Both the position numbers and the translations under genes were made by a program. Source: Ascidiaceihabitans donghaensis (GTDB taxonomy: Bacteria > Pseudomonadota > Alphaproteobacteria > Rhodobacterales > Rhodobacteraceae). From it: a stretch of 64,000 nucleotides of DNA. Shown in pieces: positions 8,126-15,468 of the stretch. Each line of letters opens with the position of its first letter. Within the stretch, counting starts at the first letter, position 1. The notes beneath the pieces were generated by a model that was not told where the DNA came from, did not search any database, and worked only from the letters and a program-made list of their open reading frames with translations. Location of the stretch: positions 2,946,729 through 3,010,728 of the forward strand of contig NZ_OMOR01000001.1 of the NCBI RefSeq assembly GCF_900302465.1. Direction: 5' to 3'.

Positions 8126-8712
8126 GTAATAAAAATCGATCCACCCGCGATGTCATTCTGAAATCCGCATGGAAGGCCCTTGAAGAGACGCCAGACAAAA
8201 GTGTCCGCATGAGTGACATTGCAAAGCGTGCCGGCGTCAGCAGGCAAGCGCTGTATTTGCACTTTCCGACACGCGGTGATTTGCTGACCGCCACATCAAG
8301 GTATCTGGATGTCGTTCTGGATGTGGATGCCCGTTTGATCCCAAGCCGCACAGCCACAAACGGCCTTGATCGCTTGAACGCTTTCATCGCGTTTTGGACC
8401 GGTTACATCCCCGAAATATATGGCGTGGCCAAAGCTTTGATGGTGATGAAAGACCACGATGATGCCGCTGCCACCGCTTGGGCAGATCGCATGGGCGCCG
8501 TCCACGAAGGCTGTGTCGCAGCCGCCCAAGCCTTGTCTGACGACGGCGTATTGGCAGATGATTTAAACGTGGCAAAAGCCGCCGATTTGCTATGGGTTTT
8601 GCTGTCAGTGCGGCATTGGGAAGACGCCACAAAAAGCTGCGGGTGGTCTCAGGAAGAATATGTGTATCACATTTCTCGCGCGGCGCGATTGTCGCTTCTC
8701 AAACCCGCGTAA
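8119..8712 (+). CDS. TetR family transcriptional repressor
   Basis: A 197-residue protein with an N-terminal TetR helix-turn-helix: I-A-K-R-A-G-V-S-R-Q-A-L-Y-L-H-F followed by the R-G-D-L-L segment near residues 30-55. The C-terminal ligand-binding half is not close to any subgroup I know. The gene is divergent from the NAD(P)H oxidoreductase, with three tandem operator copies between, one overlapping its own start. It most likely represses the oxidoreductase and itself until a ligand, perhaps a quinone or aromatic electrophile, binds. Start and length are typical. Confidence 0.9.
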   Translation: MSSNKNRSTRDVILKSAWKALEETPDKSVRMSDIAKRAGVSRQALYLHFPTRGDLLTATSRYLDVVLDVDARLIPSRTATNGLDRLNAFIAFWTGYIPEIYGVAKALMVMKDHDDAAATAWADRMGAVHEGCVAAAQALSDDGVLADDLNVAKAADLLWVLLSVRHWEDATKSCGWSQEEYVYHISRAARLSLLKPA

Positions 8713-9025
8713 CGGCTGGCAAGTCTTCAATTCAATCGGCGTCCCACCAAGAGAATCAGCACCGGATTGCGCCAAAACCGGGTCCGCGGTGCGCAGCGTA
8801 GCGTTCAGTCGTGCATCACCGGATCGACGTTATGGGGTCAAATTACGCACCAAACATCATATCGCGTTTGCATTTATGGCCTCACAACAAGTTGACGTTG
8901 AGTTATCGTGCGTAAACCTTCAAAGTGACGTAACGTACAACTTACGTCAACGTAAGCCTGTATTGTAACTTCATCCTTACCTGCCCACGTCATGGCCACA
9001 TGATGCTGAAAAGAGAACCGAAACG
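8713..9025. promoter_or_regulatory. 313-base intergenic region with MerR/LiuR-like operator cluster at 8926-8956
   Basis: No gene is visible here. The right half holds CTTACGT-CA-ACGTAAG (8941-8956), a perfect 7+7 palindrome, and TGACGTAA at 8926-8933, which is inverted to the left part of that palindrome. A further half-site GTTGACGTTG is at 8891-8900. Sites of TTACGT/ACGTAA type are known for LiuR-like MerR regulators of branched-chain and fatty acid catabolism in proteobacteria, which fits the MerR gene just downstream. The left half shows nothing I can name. Confidence 0.6.
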
Positions 9026-9451
9026 ATGTCTGATTTGATGCCTGAAACGATACAAGACAAAACCCTAACGATCCGCGAGATGTGTGAAGCCTTTGGCGTT
9101 ACACCGCGCACTTTGCGATTCTACGAGGCCAAGGAACTTCTGTTTCCAGAACGCATTGGTCAAAAACGCCTGTTCACCCGTTCAGATCGCGCCCGCCTTA
9201 AGTTGATCCTGCGCGGCAAGAGATTTGGCTTTTCTTTGGAAGAAATCCGCCAACTTCTGGATCTGTATCACGTCGGCGACCAGCAACAGACCCAATTTGC
9301 CCGTGCCTATGACGTCGCCAAAGACCGTTTGTCCGACATGGAAGCACAACGCGACGAACTGACCGAAGCCATTGACGATTTGAAAAGCCAGATGAAGTGG
9401 GGCGAGAAAATTCTTGCCTCAATGTCATCCCCGAAAAAAGCGGCCGAATAA
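9026..9451 (+). CDS. MerR family regulator, LiuR-like, of the acyl-CoA degradation cluster
   Basis: A 141-residue protein with the MerR winged helix F-G-V-T-P-R-T-L-R-F-Y-E near residues 25-36, a K-R-F-G-F-S-L-E-E-I-R-Q second helix, and a long C-terminal coiled coil. It is placed directly in front of acyl-CoA dehydrogenase genes, as LiuR-type MerR proteins are in many proteobacteria, and its own upstream region carries TTACGT/ACGTAA palindromes. I infer that it controls itself and the beta-oxidation genes that follow, probably sensing an acyl-CoA. It is paralogous to the MerR at 7065. The exact name (LiuR or another family member) cannot be fixed without comparison. Confidence 0.88.
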   Translation: MSDLMPETIQDKTLTIREMCEAFGVTPRTLRFYEAKELLFPERIGQKRLFTRSDRARLKLILRGKRFGFSLEEIRQLLDLYHVGDQQQTQFARAYDVAKDRLSDMEAQRDELTEAIDDLKSQMKWGEKILASMSSPKKAAE

Positions 9452-9490
9452 GCCGCCCGTCTTAACCTTACCTCAACAAGGGACTCTACC

Positions 9491-11272
9491 ATGCCACGCT
9501 ACACAGCCCCAACCAAAGACACGCAATTCATCCTGCATGATGTGTTGAAAATCTCGGAATCCACGATCCCAGGCTACGACGAGCTGGAAGCAGATTTCAC
9601 ATCTGCCGTTCTGGAAGAAGCCGGCAAACTGGCCACAGATGTATTGGCCCCATTGAACCCAGTGGGTGACACCGAAGGCTGCCGTTTGGAAAATGGCATC
9701 GTCTACACACCGACGGGCTTTAAGGCCGCGTTCGAGCAGGTCAAAGAAGGCGGCTGGACCGGATTGGACATGCCAGAACAATACGGCGGCCAGAACATGC
9801 CAGCCGTGATCGGCTCAGCCGTGGGCGAGATGTTTTCCGCATCAAACCAAGCCTTTACCATGTATCAGGGTCTGACCCACGGTGCAGCCTCCGCCATTTT
9901 GGCGCACGGCACAGACGCACAGAAAGACAAATGGTTGCCCAAGATGGTCAGCTGCGAATGGACCGGCACCATGAACCTGACCGAACCCCATTGCGGCACC
10001 GATCTGGGCATGATGCGCACCAAAGCGGAACCCCAAGCGGATGGGTCGTATAAGATCACAGGCCAGAAGATCTTTATCTCGTCCGGCGATCACGACATGG
10101 CCGATAACATCGTCCACTTGGTTCTGGCCAAGATCGTGGGCGGCCCTGAAGGCATCAAGGGCGTGTCCTTGTTCATCGTGCCCAAGGTGATGGTCGATGA
10201 CAACGGCGACATGGGTGCGCGCAACGGTGTGTCCGTGGGCAAGATCGAAGAGAAAATGGGCATTCACGGCAATTCCACCTGCGTGATGAACTACGACGAA
10301 GCGACGGGATACCTGCTGGGCGACGAGCACAAAGGCATGCGCGCCATGTTCACCATGATGAACGAGGCCCGTTTGGGCGTCGGAATGCAGGGTCTGGCCC
10401 AAGCGGACGCCGCTTATCAGAACGCTTTGGATTACTCCAAGGACCGTTTGCAAGGCCGTGACGTGACGGGTGCGAAGAACCCAGACGGTCCAGCCGATCC
10501 ATTGATCGTACACCCCGACATTCGCCGTTCTCTGATGGAGCAAAAGTCTTTCGCAGAAGGCGCACGTGCGTTCATTCTGTGGGGCGCCACCATGATCGAT
10601 GCGGCACATCGTTCTGAAGACAAAGACGCTGACGGTTTGGTGTCCTTGCTGACCCCGGTCATCAAAGGCTTCCTGACGGACGTAGGCTACGACATGACCG
10701 TCAAAGCACAGCAGGTCTACGGCGGGCACGGCTATATCGAGGAATGGGGCATGTCCCAGTTCACCCGCGACGCCCGGATCGCCATGATCTATGAAGGCGC
10801 CAATGGCGTGCAGGCCTTGGACCTGGTTGGCCGTAAACTGGCCCAAGATGGCGGCAAGCATGTGATGGCGTTCTTTGATCTGGTGAAAACCTTTATCAAG
10901 GATAATGCCGGCAAAGACGACGCCTATGATGCGGCGTTTTTGGAGCCACTCAAAGCGGCGTCCAAAGACTTGCAAGCTGCAGGCATGTATTTCATGCAGA
11001 ACGGTATGAAGAACCCGAACAACGCTTTGTCGGGGTCCAACGACTTCATGCATATGTTCGGTCACGTCTGCCTTGGCTTGATGTGGGCACAGATGGGCAA
11101 AGCGGCAACCGAAGCCTTGGCAAACGGCGCGTCGGACACCGCGTTCTACGAGACCAAGCTGGCCACGGGGCGCTTTTATATGGCCCGCCAATTGCCAGCA
11201 ACAGCGCTGCATCTGGCCCGCATAAACACAGGTGCGGACACAGTTATGGCGTTGGACGCGGCAAACTTCTAA
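9491..11272 (+). CDS. acyl-CoA dehydrogenase with extended C-terminal domain (FadE/DmdC-like)
   Basis: A 593-residue acyl-CoA dehydrogenase of the long class, with the standard FAD-binding core (middle-domain motif [11 protein letters not shown] and Q-K-I-F-I-S-S-G) and an added C-terminal helical domain. [13 protein letters not shown] and the [12 protein letters not shown] motif, which holds the catalytic Glu, are in place. Long forms include fatty-acyl-CoA dehydrogenases and the 3-methylmercaptopropionyl-CoA dehydrogenase DmdC of marine roseobacters. I cannot decide between them from the sequence, though the thiolase and FadB genes nearby favour fatty acids. It is the first enzyme gene after the LiuR-like regulator. 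A family 1 palindrome follows. Confidence 0.9.
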   Translation: MPRYTAPTKDTQFILHDVLKISESTIPGYDELEADFTSAVLEEAGKLATDVLAPLNPVGDTEGCRLENGIVYTPTGFKAAFEQVKEGGWTGLDMPEQYGGQNMPAVIGSAVGEMFSASNQAFTMYQGLTHGAASAILAHGTDAQKDKWLPKMVSCEWTGTMNLTEPHCGTDLGMMRTKAEPQADGSYKITGQKIFISSGDHDMADNIVHLVLAKIVGGPEGIKGVSLFIVPKVMVDDNGDMGARNGVSVGKIEEKMGIHGNSTCVMNYDEATGYLLGDEHKGMRAMFTMMNEARLGVGMQGLAQADAAYQNALDYSKDRLQGRDVTGAKNPDGPADPLIVHPDIRRSLMEQKSFAEGARAFILWGATMIDAAHRSEDKDADGLVSLLTPVIKGFLTDVGYDMTVKAQQVYGGHGYIEEWGMSQFTRDARIAMIYEGANGVQALDLVGRKLAQDGGKHVMAFFDLVKTFIKDNAGKDDAYDAAFLEPLKAASKDLQAAGMYFMQNGMKNPNNALSGSNDFMHMFGHVCLGLMWAQMGKAATEALANGASDTAFYETKLATGRFYMARQLPATALHLARINTGADTVMALDAANF

Positions 11273-11280
11273 ACTGGTGG

Positions 11281-11302
11281 GGTGCGCCAAGGCGCACCTT
11301 AC
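11281..11302. repeat. dispersed palindrome, family 1 (copy c)
   Basis: GGTGCGCC-AA-GGCGCACC followed by TTAC is a perfect 8-bp inverted repeat, 8 bases after the stop of the long acyl-CoA dehydrogenase. It ends 18 bases before the next start codon. Confidence 0.8.
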
Positions 11303-11320
11303 CCTAACTTCGGAGCCTTG

Positions 11321-11533
11321 ATGCCAAAACGCTTTCGCCTGACCCGTCGCCTTCCCATCGCCATGACCGAAGACGGTTATAGAAACCTTAAACGGTTTGC
11401 GACCGATGCAGGACTGGACGAGGGAGAGGCGCTGTCGTTTTTATTTGAAAATTTCCGCAGTGTTATCAACGAAGAAAATCTGACAGCCCGCTTGCGGTTG
11501 TTTAACGCAGAGATCGACGCGCGTAAGCGCTAG
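11321..11533 (+). CDS. small conserved protein, ribbon-helix-helix-like
   Basis: A 70-residue basic protein. The N-terminal R-R-L-P-I-A-M-T strand followed by two helices looks like a ribbon-helix-helix fold, but I do not recognise a named family. GGAG stands 5 bases before the ATG at 11321. The frame can be read back to 11282 through the palindromic repeat, which I think is not translated. It lies between two acyl-CoA dehydrogenase genes, 11 bases before the second, in one transcription unit. A DNA-binding role is only a guess. Confidence 0.65.
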   Translation: MPKRFRLTRRLPIAMTEDGYRNLKRFATDAGLDEGEALSFLFENFRSVINEENLTARLRLFNAEIDARKR

Positions 11534-11544
11534 GGAGAACCCGC

Positions 11545-12702
11545 ATGAAAGATATGGCTGGCACCGCCTCAAGCTGGATGACCGATGAGCACCAGATGAT
11601 CGCCGAAATGACGCGGGCATTCATAACCAAAGAATGGGGCCCCAAATTCGAGCGTTGGCGCAAACAGGGGCAAATGGATCGCGAGACTTGGGTTGAATCC
11701 GGCGAATTGGGTCTGCTTTGCCCTTCCATCCCCGAAGAATACGGCGGAGCTGGCGGTGACTTCGGACACGAAGCCGCTATCCTGATCGAAGCATCGCGTG
11801 CCAATCTTGCGTCATGGGGTCATGGCATCCATTCAGGCATCGTCGCGCACTACATTCTGAATTGCGGAACGGAAGAGCAAAAAGCCCGATGGTTGCCAAA
11901 AATGGTCACTGGCAAGTTGGTCGGTGCCCTGGCGATGACAGAGCCGTCGACCGGGTCCGACGTTCAATCCATCAAAACAAAAGCAATTCGCGATGGAAAC
12001 GCTTACCGTTTGTCGGGCCAAAAAACGTTTATAACCAACGGTCAGCACGCCAATCTGATCATCGTAGCTGCCAAAACCGATCCCAATGAACGCGCAAAAG
12101 GTGTGTCTCTGGTTGTGGTCGAAACGGATGAGGTCACAGGCTTTGCACGCGGTCGCAACCTGGACAAAATCGGGATGCATGCGGCCGATACGTCCGAGCT
12201 GTTTTTTGACAACGTAGAAATACCCCCCGAGAACATTTTGGGGGGCGACGAGGGGCAAGGGTTTTACCAGCTGATGAACCAGCTTCCACAAGAACGTTTG
12301 ATCATTGCATGCGCTGCGGTTGGGGCCATGGAAGGTGCTGTTGAGCGAACAGTGGCCTATGCGCGCGAACGCGAAGCGTTTGGCGGACCAATCATGCAGT
12401 TCCAGAACACGCGCTTCAAACTGGCCGAGTGTAAAACAAAGACAATGGTCAGCCGATCATTCTTTGATGAATGTATGGCCGAGCATTTGCGCGGCGCACT
12501 CACGGCGGACAAAGCGGCGATGTGCAAGTATTGGACAACAGACACCCAAGCCTGGGTTCTGGACGAATGCCTGCAACTTCATGGCGGTTATGGGTTTATG
12601 CAAGAGTACGCTATAGGCGAGATGTGGACTGATGCCCGCGTTCAGCGCATTTACGGCGGCACCAACGAGATTATGAAAGAGCTGATCGCGAGGGCACTTT
12701 GA
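11545..12702 (+). CDS. acyl-CoA dehydrogenase (short form)
   Basis: A 385-residue acyl-CoA dehydrogenase of normal length. The middle domain shows [11 protein letters not shown] and Q-K-T-F-I-T-N-G, which bind FAD and substrate; the C-terminal helix region has [12 protein letters not shown] and [16 protein letters not shown], where the Glu of G-T-N-E-I is often the catalytic base. It oxidises an acyl-CoA to the trans-2-enoyl-CoA and passes electrons to ETF. It follows the small protein closely in the beta-oxidation block. Chain-length or branched-chain preference is not visible. AGGGAGA precedes the ATG. Confidence 0.93.
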   Translation: MKDMAGTASSWMTDEHQMIAEMTRAFITKEWGPKFERWRKQGQMDRETWVESGELGLLCPSIPEEYGGAGGDFGHEAAILIEASRANLASWGHGIHSGIVAHYILNCGTEEQKARWLPKMVTGKLVGALAMTEPSTGSDVQSIKTKAIRDGNAYRLSGQKTFITNGQHANLIIVAAKTDPNERAKGVSLVVVETDEVTGFARGRNLDKIGMHAADTSELFFDNVEIPPENILGGDEGQGFYQLMNQLPQERLIIACAAVGAMEGAVERTVAYAREREAFGGPIMQFQNTRFKLAECKTKTMVSRSFFDECMAEHLRGALTADKAAMCKYWTTDTQAWVLDECLQLHGGYGFMQEYAIGEMWTDARVQRIYGGTNEIMKELIARAL

Positions 12703-13009
12703 TGTCCTGCTCTACGGTGCAATTTGTACGTTGGGGAGCCTCCGGCGGAGGTTTATCCGGCGAGATGAAGGGGGATCTTATGCGCGATCCACTCCGCCAT
12801 CCGGAACCAGATAGTACGGGACGGCAGAGCTTCACCTCGCATATGGCTCAGCTCCTCAGCCTACCATACCGGTCCATGGTAGACGCATTAACCTTAATCC
12901 TTGGTGAACATCCCCTTGTTCATCTCGCAAAGTAAACCTCACGGGGGTCTGGGGGTGTGAAACCCCCAGTCTTGTTTAACAAAAAGCGTCCATGGGAGGA
13001 CACTGGCAC
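12703..13009. repeat. 307-base intergenic region bracketed by two inverted copies of GC-hairpin repeat family 2 (copies B and C)
   Basis: Copy B at 12734-12775 contains CCTCCG-G-CGGAGG, GTTTATCCGGCGAGATGAAG and a G-run. Copy C at 12915-12969 is in reverse orientation: CTTGTTCATCTCGCAAAGTAAACCTC followed by CGGGGGT and a perfect 8-bp hairpin, CTGGGGGT-GTGAA-ACCCCCAG (12949-12969). The two copies face each other across about 140 bases. An open frame of 78 codons crosses the region but is mostly made of repeat sequence. I see no gene here. The strong hairpin of copy C could end transcription before the GST gene. Confidence 0.7.
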
Positions 13010-13651
13010 ATGACCTTACAACTGCAATGTTTTGGCGAAAGCGGCAATTCTTACAAAGCGGCATTGGCGTTGGAGCTATCAGGCCTCGCATGGGAACCGG
13101 TCTTTGTTGATTTTTTCCAAGGGGCCGCGCGCACGCCAGAGTTCAAAGCCATCAACGCTATGGGCGAAGCACCTGTGTTGATCGACACAGATCACGATTA
13201 CTCTATCACTCAATCGGGTGCCATTCAGGACTACATCAGTCATTTAAGCGGTAAGTTCGCAGGCAATTCACCCAAGGAACGCCGCGAAGTGTTGCGGTGG
13301 GTTTTGTTTGACAATCACAAACTGAGCTCAATGGCCGGCGTTACACGGTTTTTGATGAACTTTTTGCCTGAAGACAAACGCCCCCAAGAGGCCATTGCTT
13401 TCAATCAAGGCCGCCTTCAAGGCGCTTATGCTGTGTTGAATGCTCATCTCGAAGGGCGGCAATGGATTGTGGGCAACGACATCACCAATGCCGATCTGAG
13501 TTGCTGTGGCTATCTCTACTATCCAGAGCCATTTGGGTTTGATCGGGCCGCCTTCCCAAACATCGACGCGTGGTTGACACGTTTGTCTGAAACTCCGGGG
13601 TGGAAACACCCTTACGATCTAATGCCCGGCAACCCCTCTGACCGCGCGTAA
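13010..13651 (+). CDS. glutathione S-transferase family protein
   Basis: A 213-residue two-domain GST. The N-terminal thioredoxin-like half starts Q-C-F-G-E-S-G-N-S-Y-K, with Ser at the place of the glutathione-activating residue, and includes the G-E-A-P-V-L-I-D cis-Pro motif and the Q-S-G-A-I glutathione-binding segment. The C-terminal half is helical, with the N-x-x-x-x-A-D-L capping motif. GGGAGGA stands 9 bases before the ATG at 13010. Many GSTs near catabolic genes handle electrophilic intermediates, but the substrate is not known. It lies between the acyl-CoA dehydrogenase pair and the thiolase. Confidence 0.92.
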   Translation: MTLQLQCFGESGNSYKAALALELSGLAWEPVFVDFFQGAARTPEFKAINAMGEAPVLIDTDHDYSITQSGAIQDYISHLSGKFAGNSPKERREVLRWVLFDNHKLSSMAGVTRFLMNFLPEDKRPQEAIAFNQGRLQGAYAVLNAHLEGRQWIVGNDITNADLSCCGYLYYPEPFGFDRAAFPNIDAWLTRLSETPGWKHPYDLMPGNPSDRA

Positions 13652-13741
13652 CCCTTCTTCACGACGCTGCGGCAGGCCTTGAATTGTCCCATGCCAAAGC
13701 ATCACCTGATAAAAGAACACTGCTTGAAAGGATCACCCGAT

Positions 13742-14953
13742 ATGACCGAAGCCTACATCTACGACGCCCTGCGCACACCGCGCGGCAAGGGTCGCAAAGA
13801 CGGGAGCCTGCACGAAGTGACAGCGCTGCGTCTGTCTGCCGTCACCATGAACGCGTTGAAAGAGCGCAACAATCTGGAAGGCCACGCCGTTGAGGATGTG
13901 ATCTGGGGCAATGTCACCCAAGTCATGGAACAGGGCGGGTGTTTGGCACGCTCTGCTGTTTTGGCCTCGGACCTTGATGAGCGTATTCCCGGTCTTGCCA
14001 TCAACCGTTTCTGCGCCTCTGGCATGGAGGCCGTGAACCTAGCCGCCAATCAGGTCAAAGGTGGCGCGGGCATGGCGTATATCGCAGGTGGCGTCGAAAT
14101 GATGGGCCGCGTGGCCATGGGCAGCGATGGCGCTGCGATTGCCGCGGACCCAAGCATCGCCATGGAAAGCTATTTTGTGCCGCAGGGCATCTCGGCGGAC
14201 ATTATTGCGACAGAGTACGGCTACACCCGTGATGATGCAGACATGCTGGCAATGGAATCCCAGCGCCGTGCCAAAGCGGCCTGGGACGACAACCGTTTTG
14301 CCAAGTCCGTCATTCAGGTCAAAGATCAAAACGGTCTGACGATCCTGGACCACGACGAATACATGCGCCCGCAAACCGACATGCAAAGCCTTGGGTCGCT
14401 GAACCCGGCCTTCCAAGCCATGGGTGAAATGATGCCCGGCTTTGATAAGGTCGCGTTGATGAAGTACCCGCATCTTGAGAAAATTAACCACATCCACCAC
14501 GCGGGCAACTCCTCTGGTATCGTGGACGGGTCAGCGGCTGTTTTGATCGGCAACAAAGAGTTTGGCGAGAAATACGGCCTGAAGCCGCGCGCACGCATCA
14601 AAGCCACAACAAAGATCGGCACGGACCCCACGATCATGCTGACGGGCCCGGTTCCCGCCACCAAGAAAATCCTTGAAGACAATGGCATGAATATCGGCGA
14701 CATCGACCTCTTTGAGGTCAACGAAGCCTTTGCCTCGGTCGTCATGCTGTTCATGGACAAATTCAACGTCGAGCATGAAAAAGTAAACGTCAACGGTGGG
14801 TCCATCGCCATGGGGCATCCTTTAGGCGCAACTGGTGCTATGATCATCGGAACGCTTCTGGACGAGCTTGAACGCCAAGACAAAGAAGTTGGCTTGGCCA
14901 CGCTTTGCATCGCGTCCGGCATGGGGGCGGCTACCATCATCGAACGGGTCTGA
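13742..14953 (+). CDS. acetyl-CoA C-acyltransferase (thiolase, FadA-type)
   Basis: A 403-residue thiolase. Cys91 in N-R-F-C-A-S-G-M-E is the nucleophile; G-G-S-I-A-M-G-H-P-L-G-A-T-G-A carries the active-site His, and L-C-I-A-S-G-M-G-A the second catalytic Cys near the C-terminus. The enzyme cleaves 3-ketoacyl-CoA with CoA to acetyl-CoA and a shortened acyl-CoA. It lies two genes before the FadB-type enzyme, so it is most likely the partner of that protein in beta-oxidation rather than a biosynthetic PhaA. The start at 13742 follows AAGGA; a longer reading to 13679 is less likely. Confidence 0.93.
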   Translation: MTEAYIYDALRTPRGKGRKDGSLHEVTALRLSAVTMNALKERNNLEGHAVEDVIWGNVTQVMEQGGCLARSAVLASDLDERIPGLAINRFCASGMEAVNLAANQVKGGAGMAYIAGGVEMMGRVAMGSDGAAIAADPSIAMESYFVPQGISADIIATEYGYTRDDADMLAMESQRRAKAAWDDNRFAKSVIQVKDQNGLTILDHDEYMRPQTDMQSLGSLNPAFQAMGEMMPGFDKVALMKYPHLEKINHIHHAGNSSGIVDGSAAVLIGNKEFGEKYGLKPRARIKATTKIGTDPTIMLTGPVPATKKILEDNGMNIGDIDLFEVNEAFASVVMLFMDKFNVEHEKVNVNGGSIAMGHPLGATGAMIIGTLLDELERQDKEVGLATLCIASGMGAATIIERV

Positions 14954-14973
14954 ACACGGCAATGCCAGGGAAT

Positions 14974-15468
14974 ATGAAAGAAACCAAAGACCGGGACGCC
15001 ATGGTCATCTATCAGGACCATGTTGATCGGGCTTCGGCAGCGACACTTGCCGCTGACTATGCAGCCTTTAGCGCTTGCATTTCTTTCCCCTGGCGGGTTC
15101 GCACCGTCAACTTGGACCTGTGCATTGAAGACGATGAAGAGCATCGCAGGAACTTTCGCCAGTTCGTCGACGTTTTGAAGACTGACAATGTCACAGGTCT
15201 GCACCGCTTGGTGAAGACGGCGTGGTTCGTGACACCAGATGTCATCGAAGGGACTCACATATCCCATATGATGCACAACGGAACACGACTGCGAGCCCCC
15301 TATTACAACCGTATCCGGCTGGTCCGGCACCCTGAACATGGCTGGCGCGAGACCGATTGCACCAATGCCGTAGTGAACAAAGCGGGCAACTTCGCAATCG
15401 TCGATACGATATCGACAGATGCCTTGCCGCCCGAACTGAAAGAACTTCCGGAAAGGAAACTGAAATGA
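14974..15468 (+). CDS. NTF2-like (SnoaL-type) protein of unknown function
   Basis: A protein of about 164 residues with the helix-rich N-terminus and long beta strands of the NTF2/SnoaL fold; I do not recognise a named family. The start is uncertain: ATG codons at 14962, 14974 and 15001 are all possible, and none has an ideal ribosome site. The stop overlaps the start of the FadB-type gene as ATGA, with GGAAAGGA just before, so it is translated together with that gene. This tight coupling between thiolase and FadB suggests an accessory role in fatty-acid degradation, which is inference only. Confidence 0.75.
   Translation: MKETKDRDAMVIYQDHVDRASAATLAADYAAFSACISFPWRVRTVNLDLCIEDDEEHRRNFRQFVDVLKTDNVTGLHRLVKTAWFVTPDVIEGTHISHMMHNGTRLRAPYYNRIRLVRHPEHGWRETDCTNAVVNKAGNFAIVDTISTDALPPELKELPERKLK

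Noticed and set aside
9842-11290. Open frame of 482 codons on the minus strand
   Set aside because: It is antisense to the long acyl-CoA dehydrogenase, shows Cys/His/Gln-rich composition typical of a shadow frame, and has no domain.
12699-12935. Open frame of 78 codons after the second acyl-CoA dehydrogenase
   Set aside because: Mostly made of the dispersed repeat; no ribosome site and no family likeness. It overlaps the previous gene end.
14326-15339. Open frame of 337 codons on the minus strand over the thiolase end
   Set aside because: It crosses two genes in antisense and has no recognisable domain.
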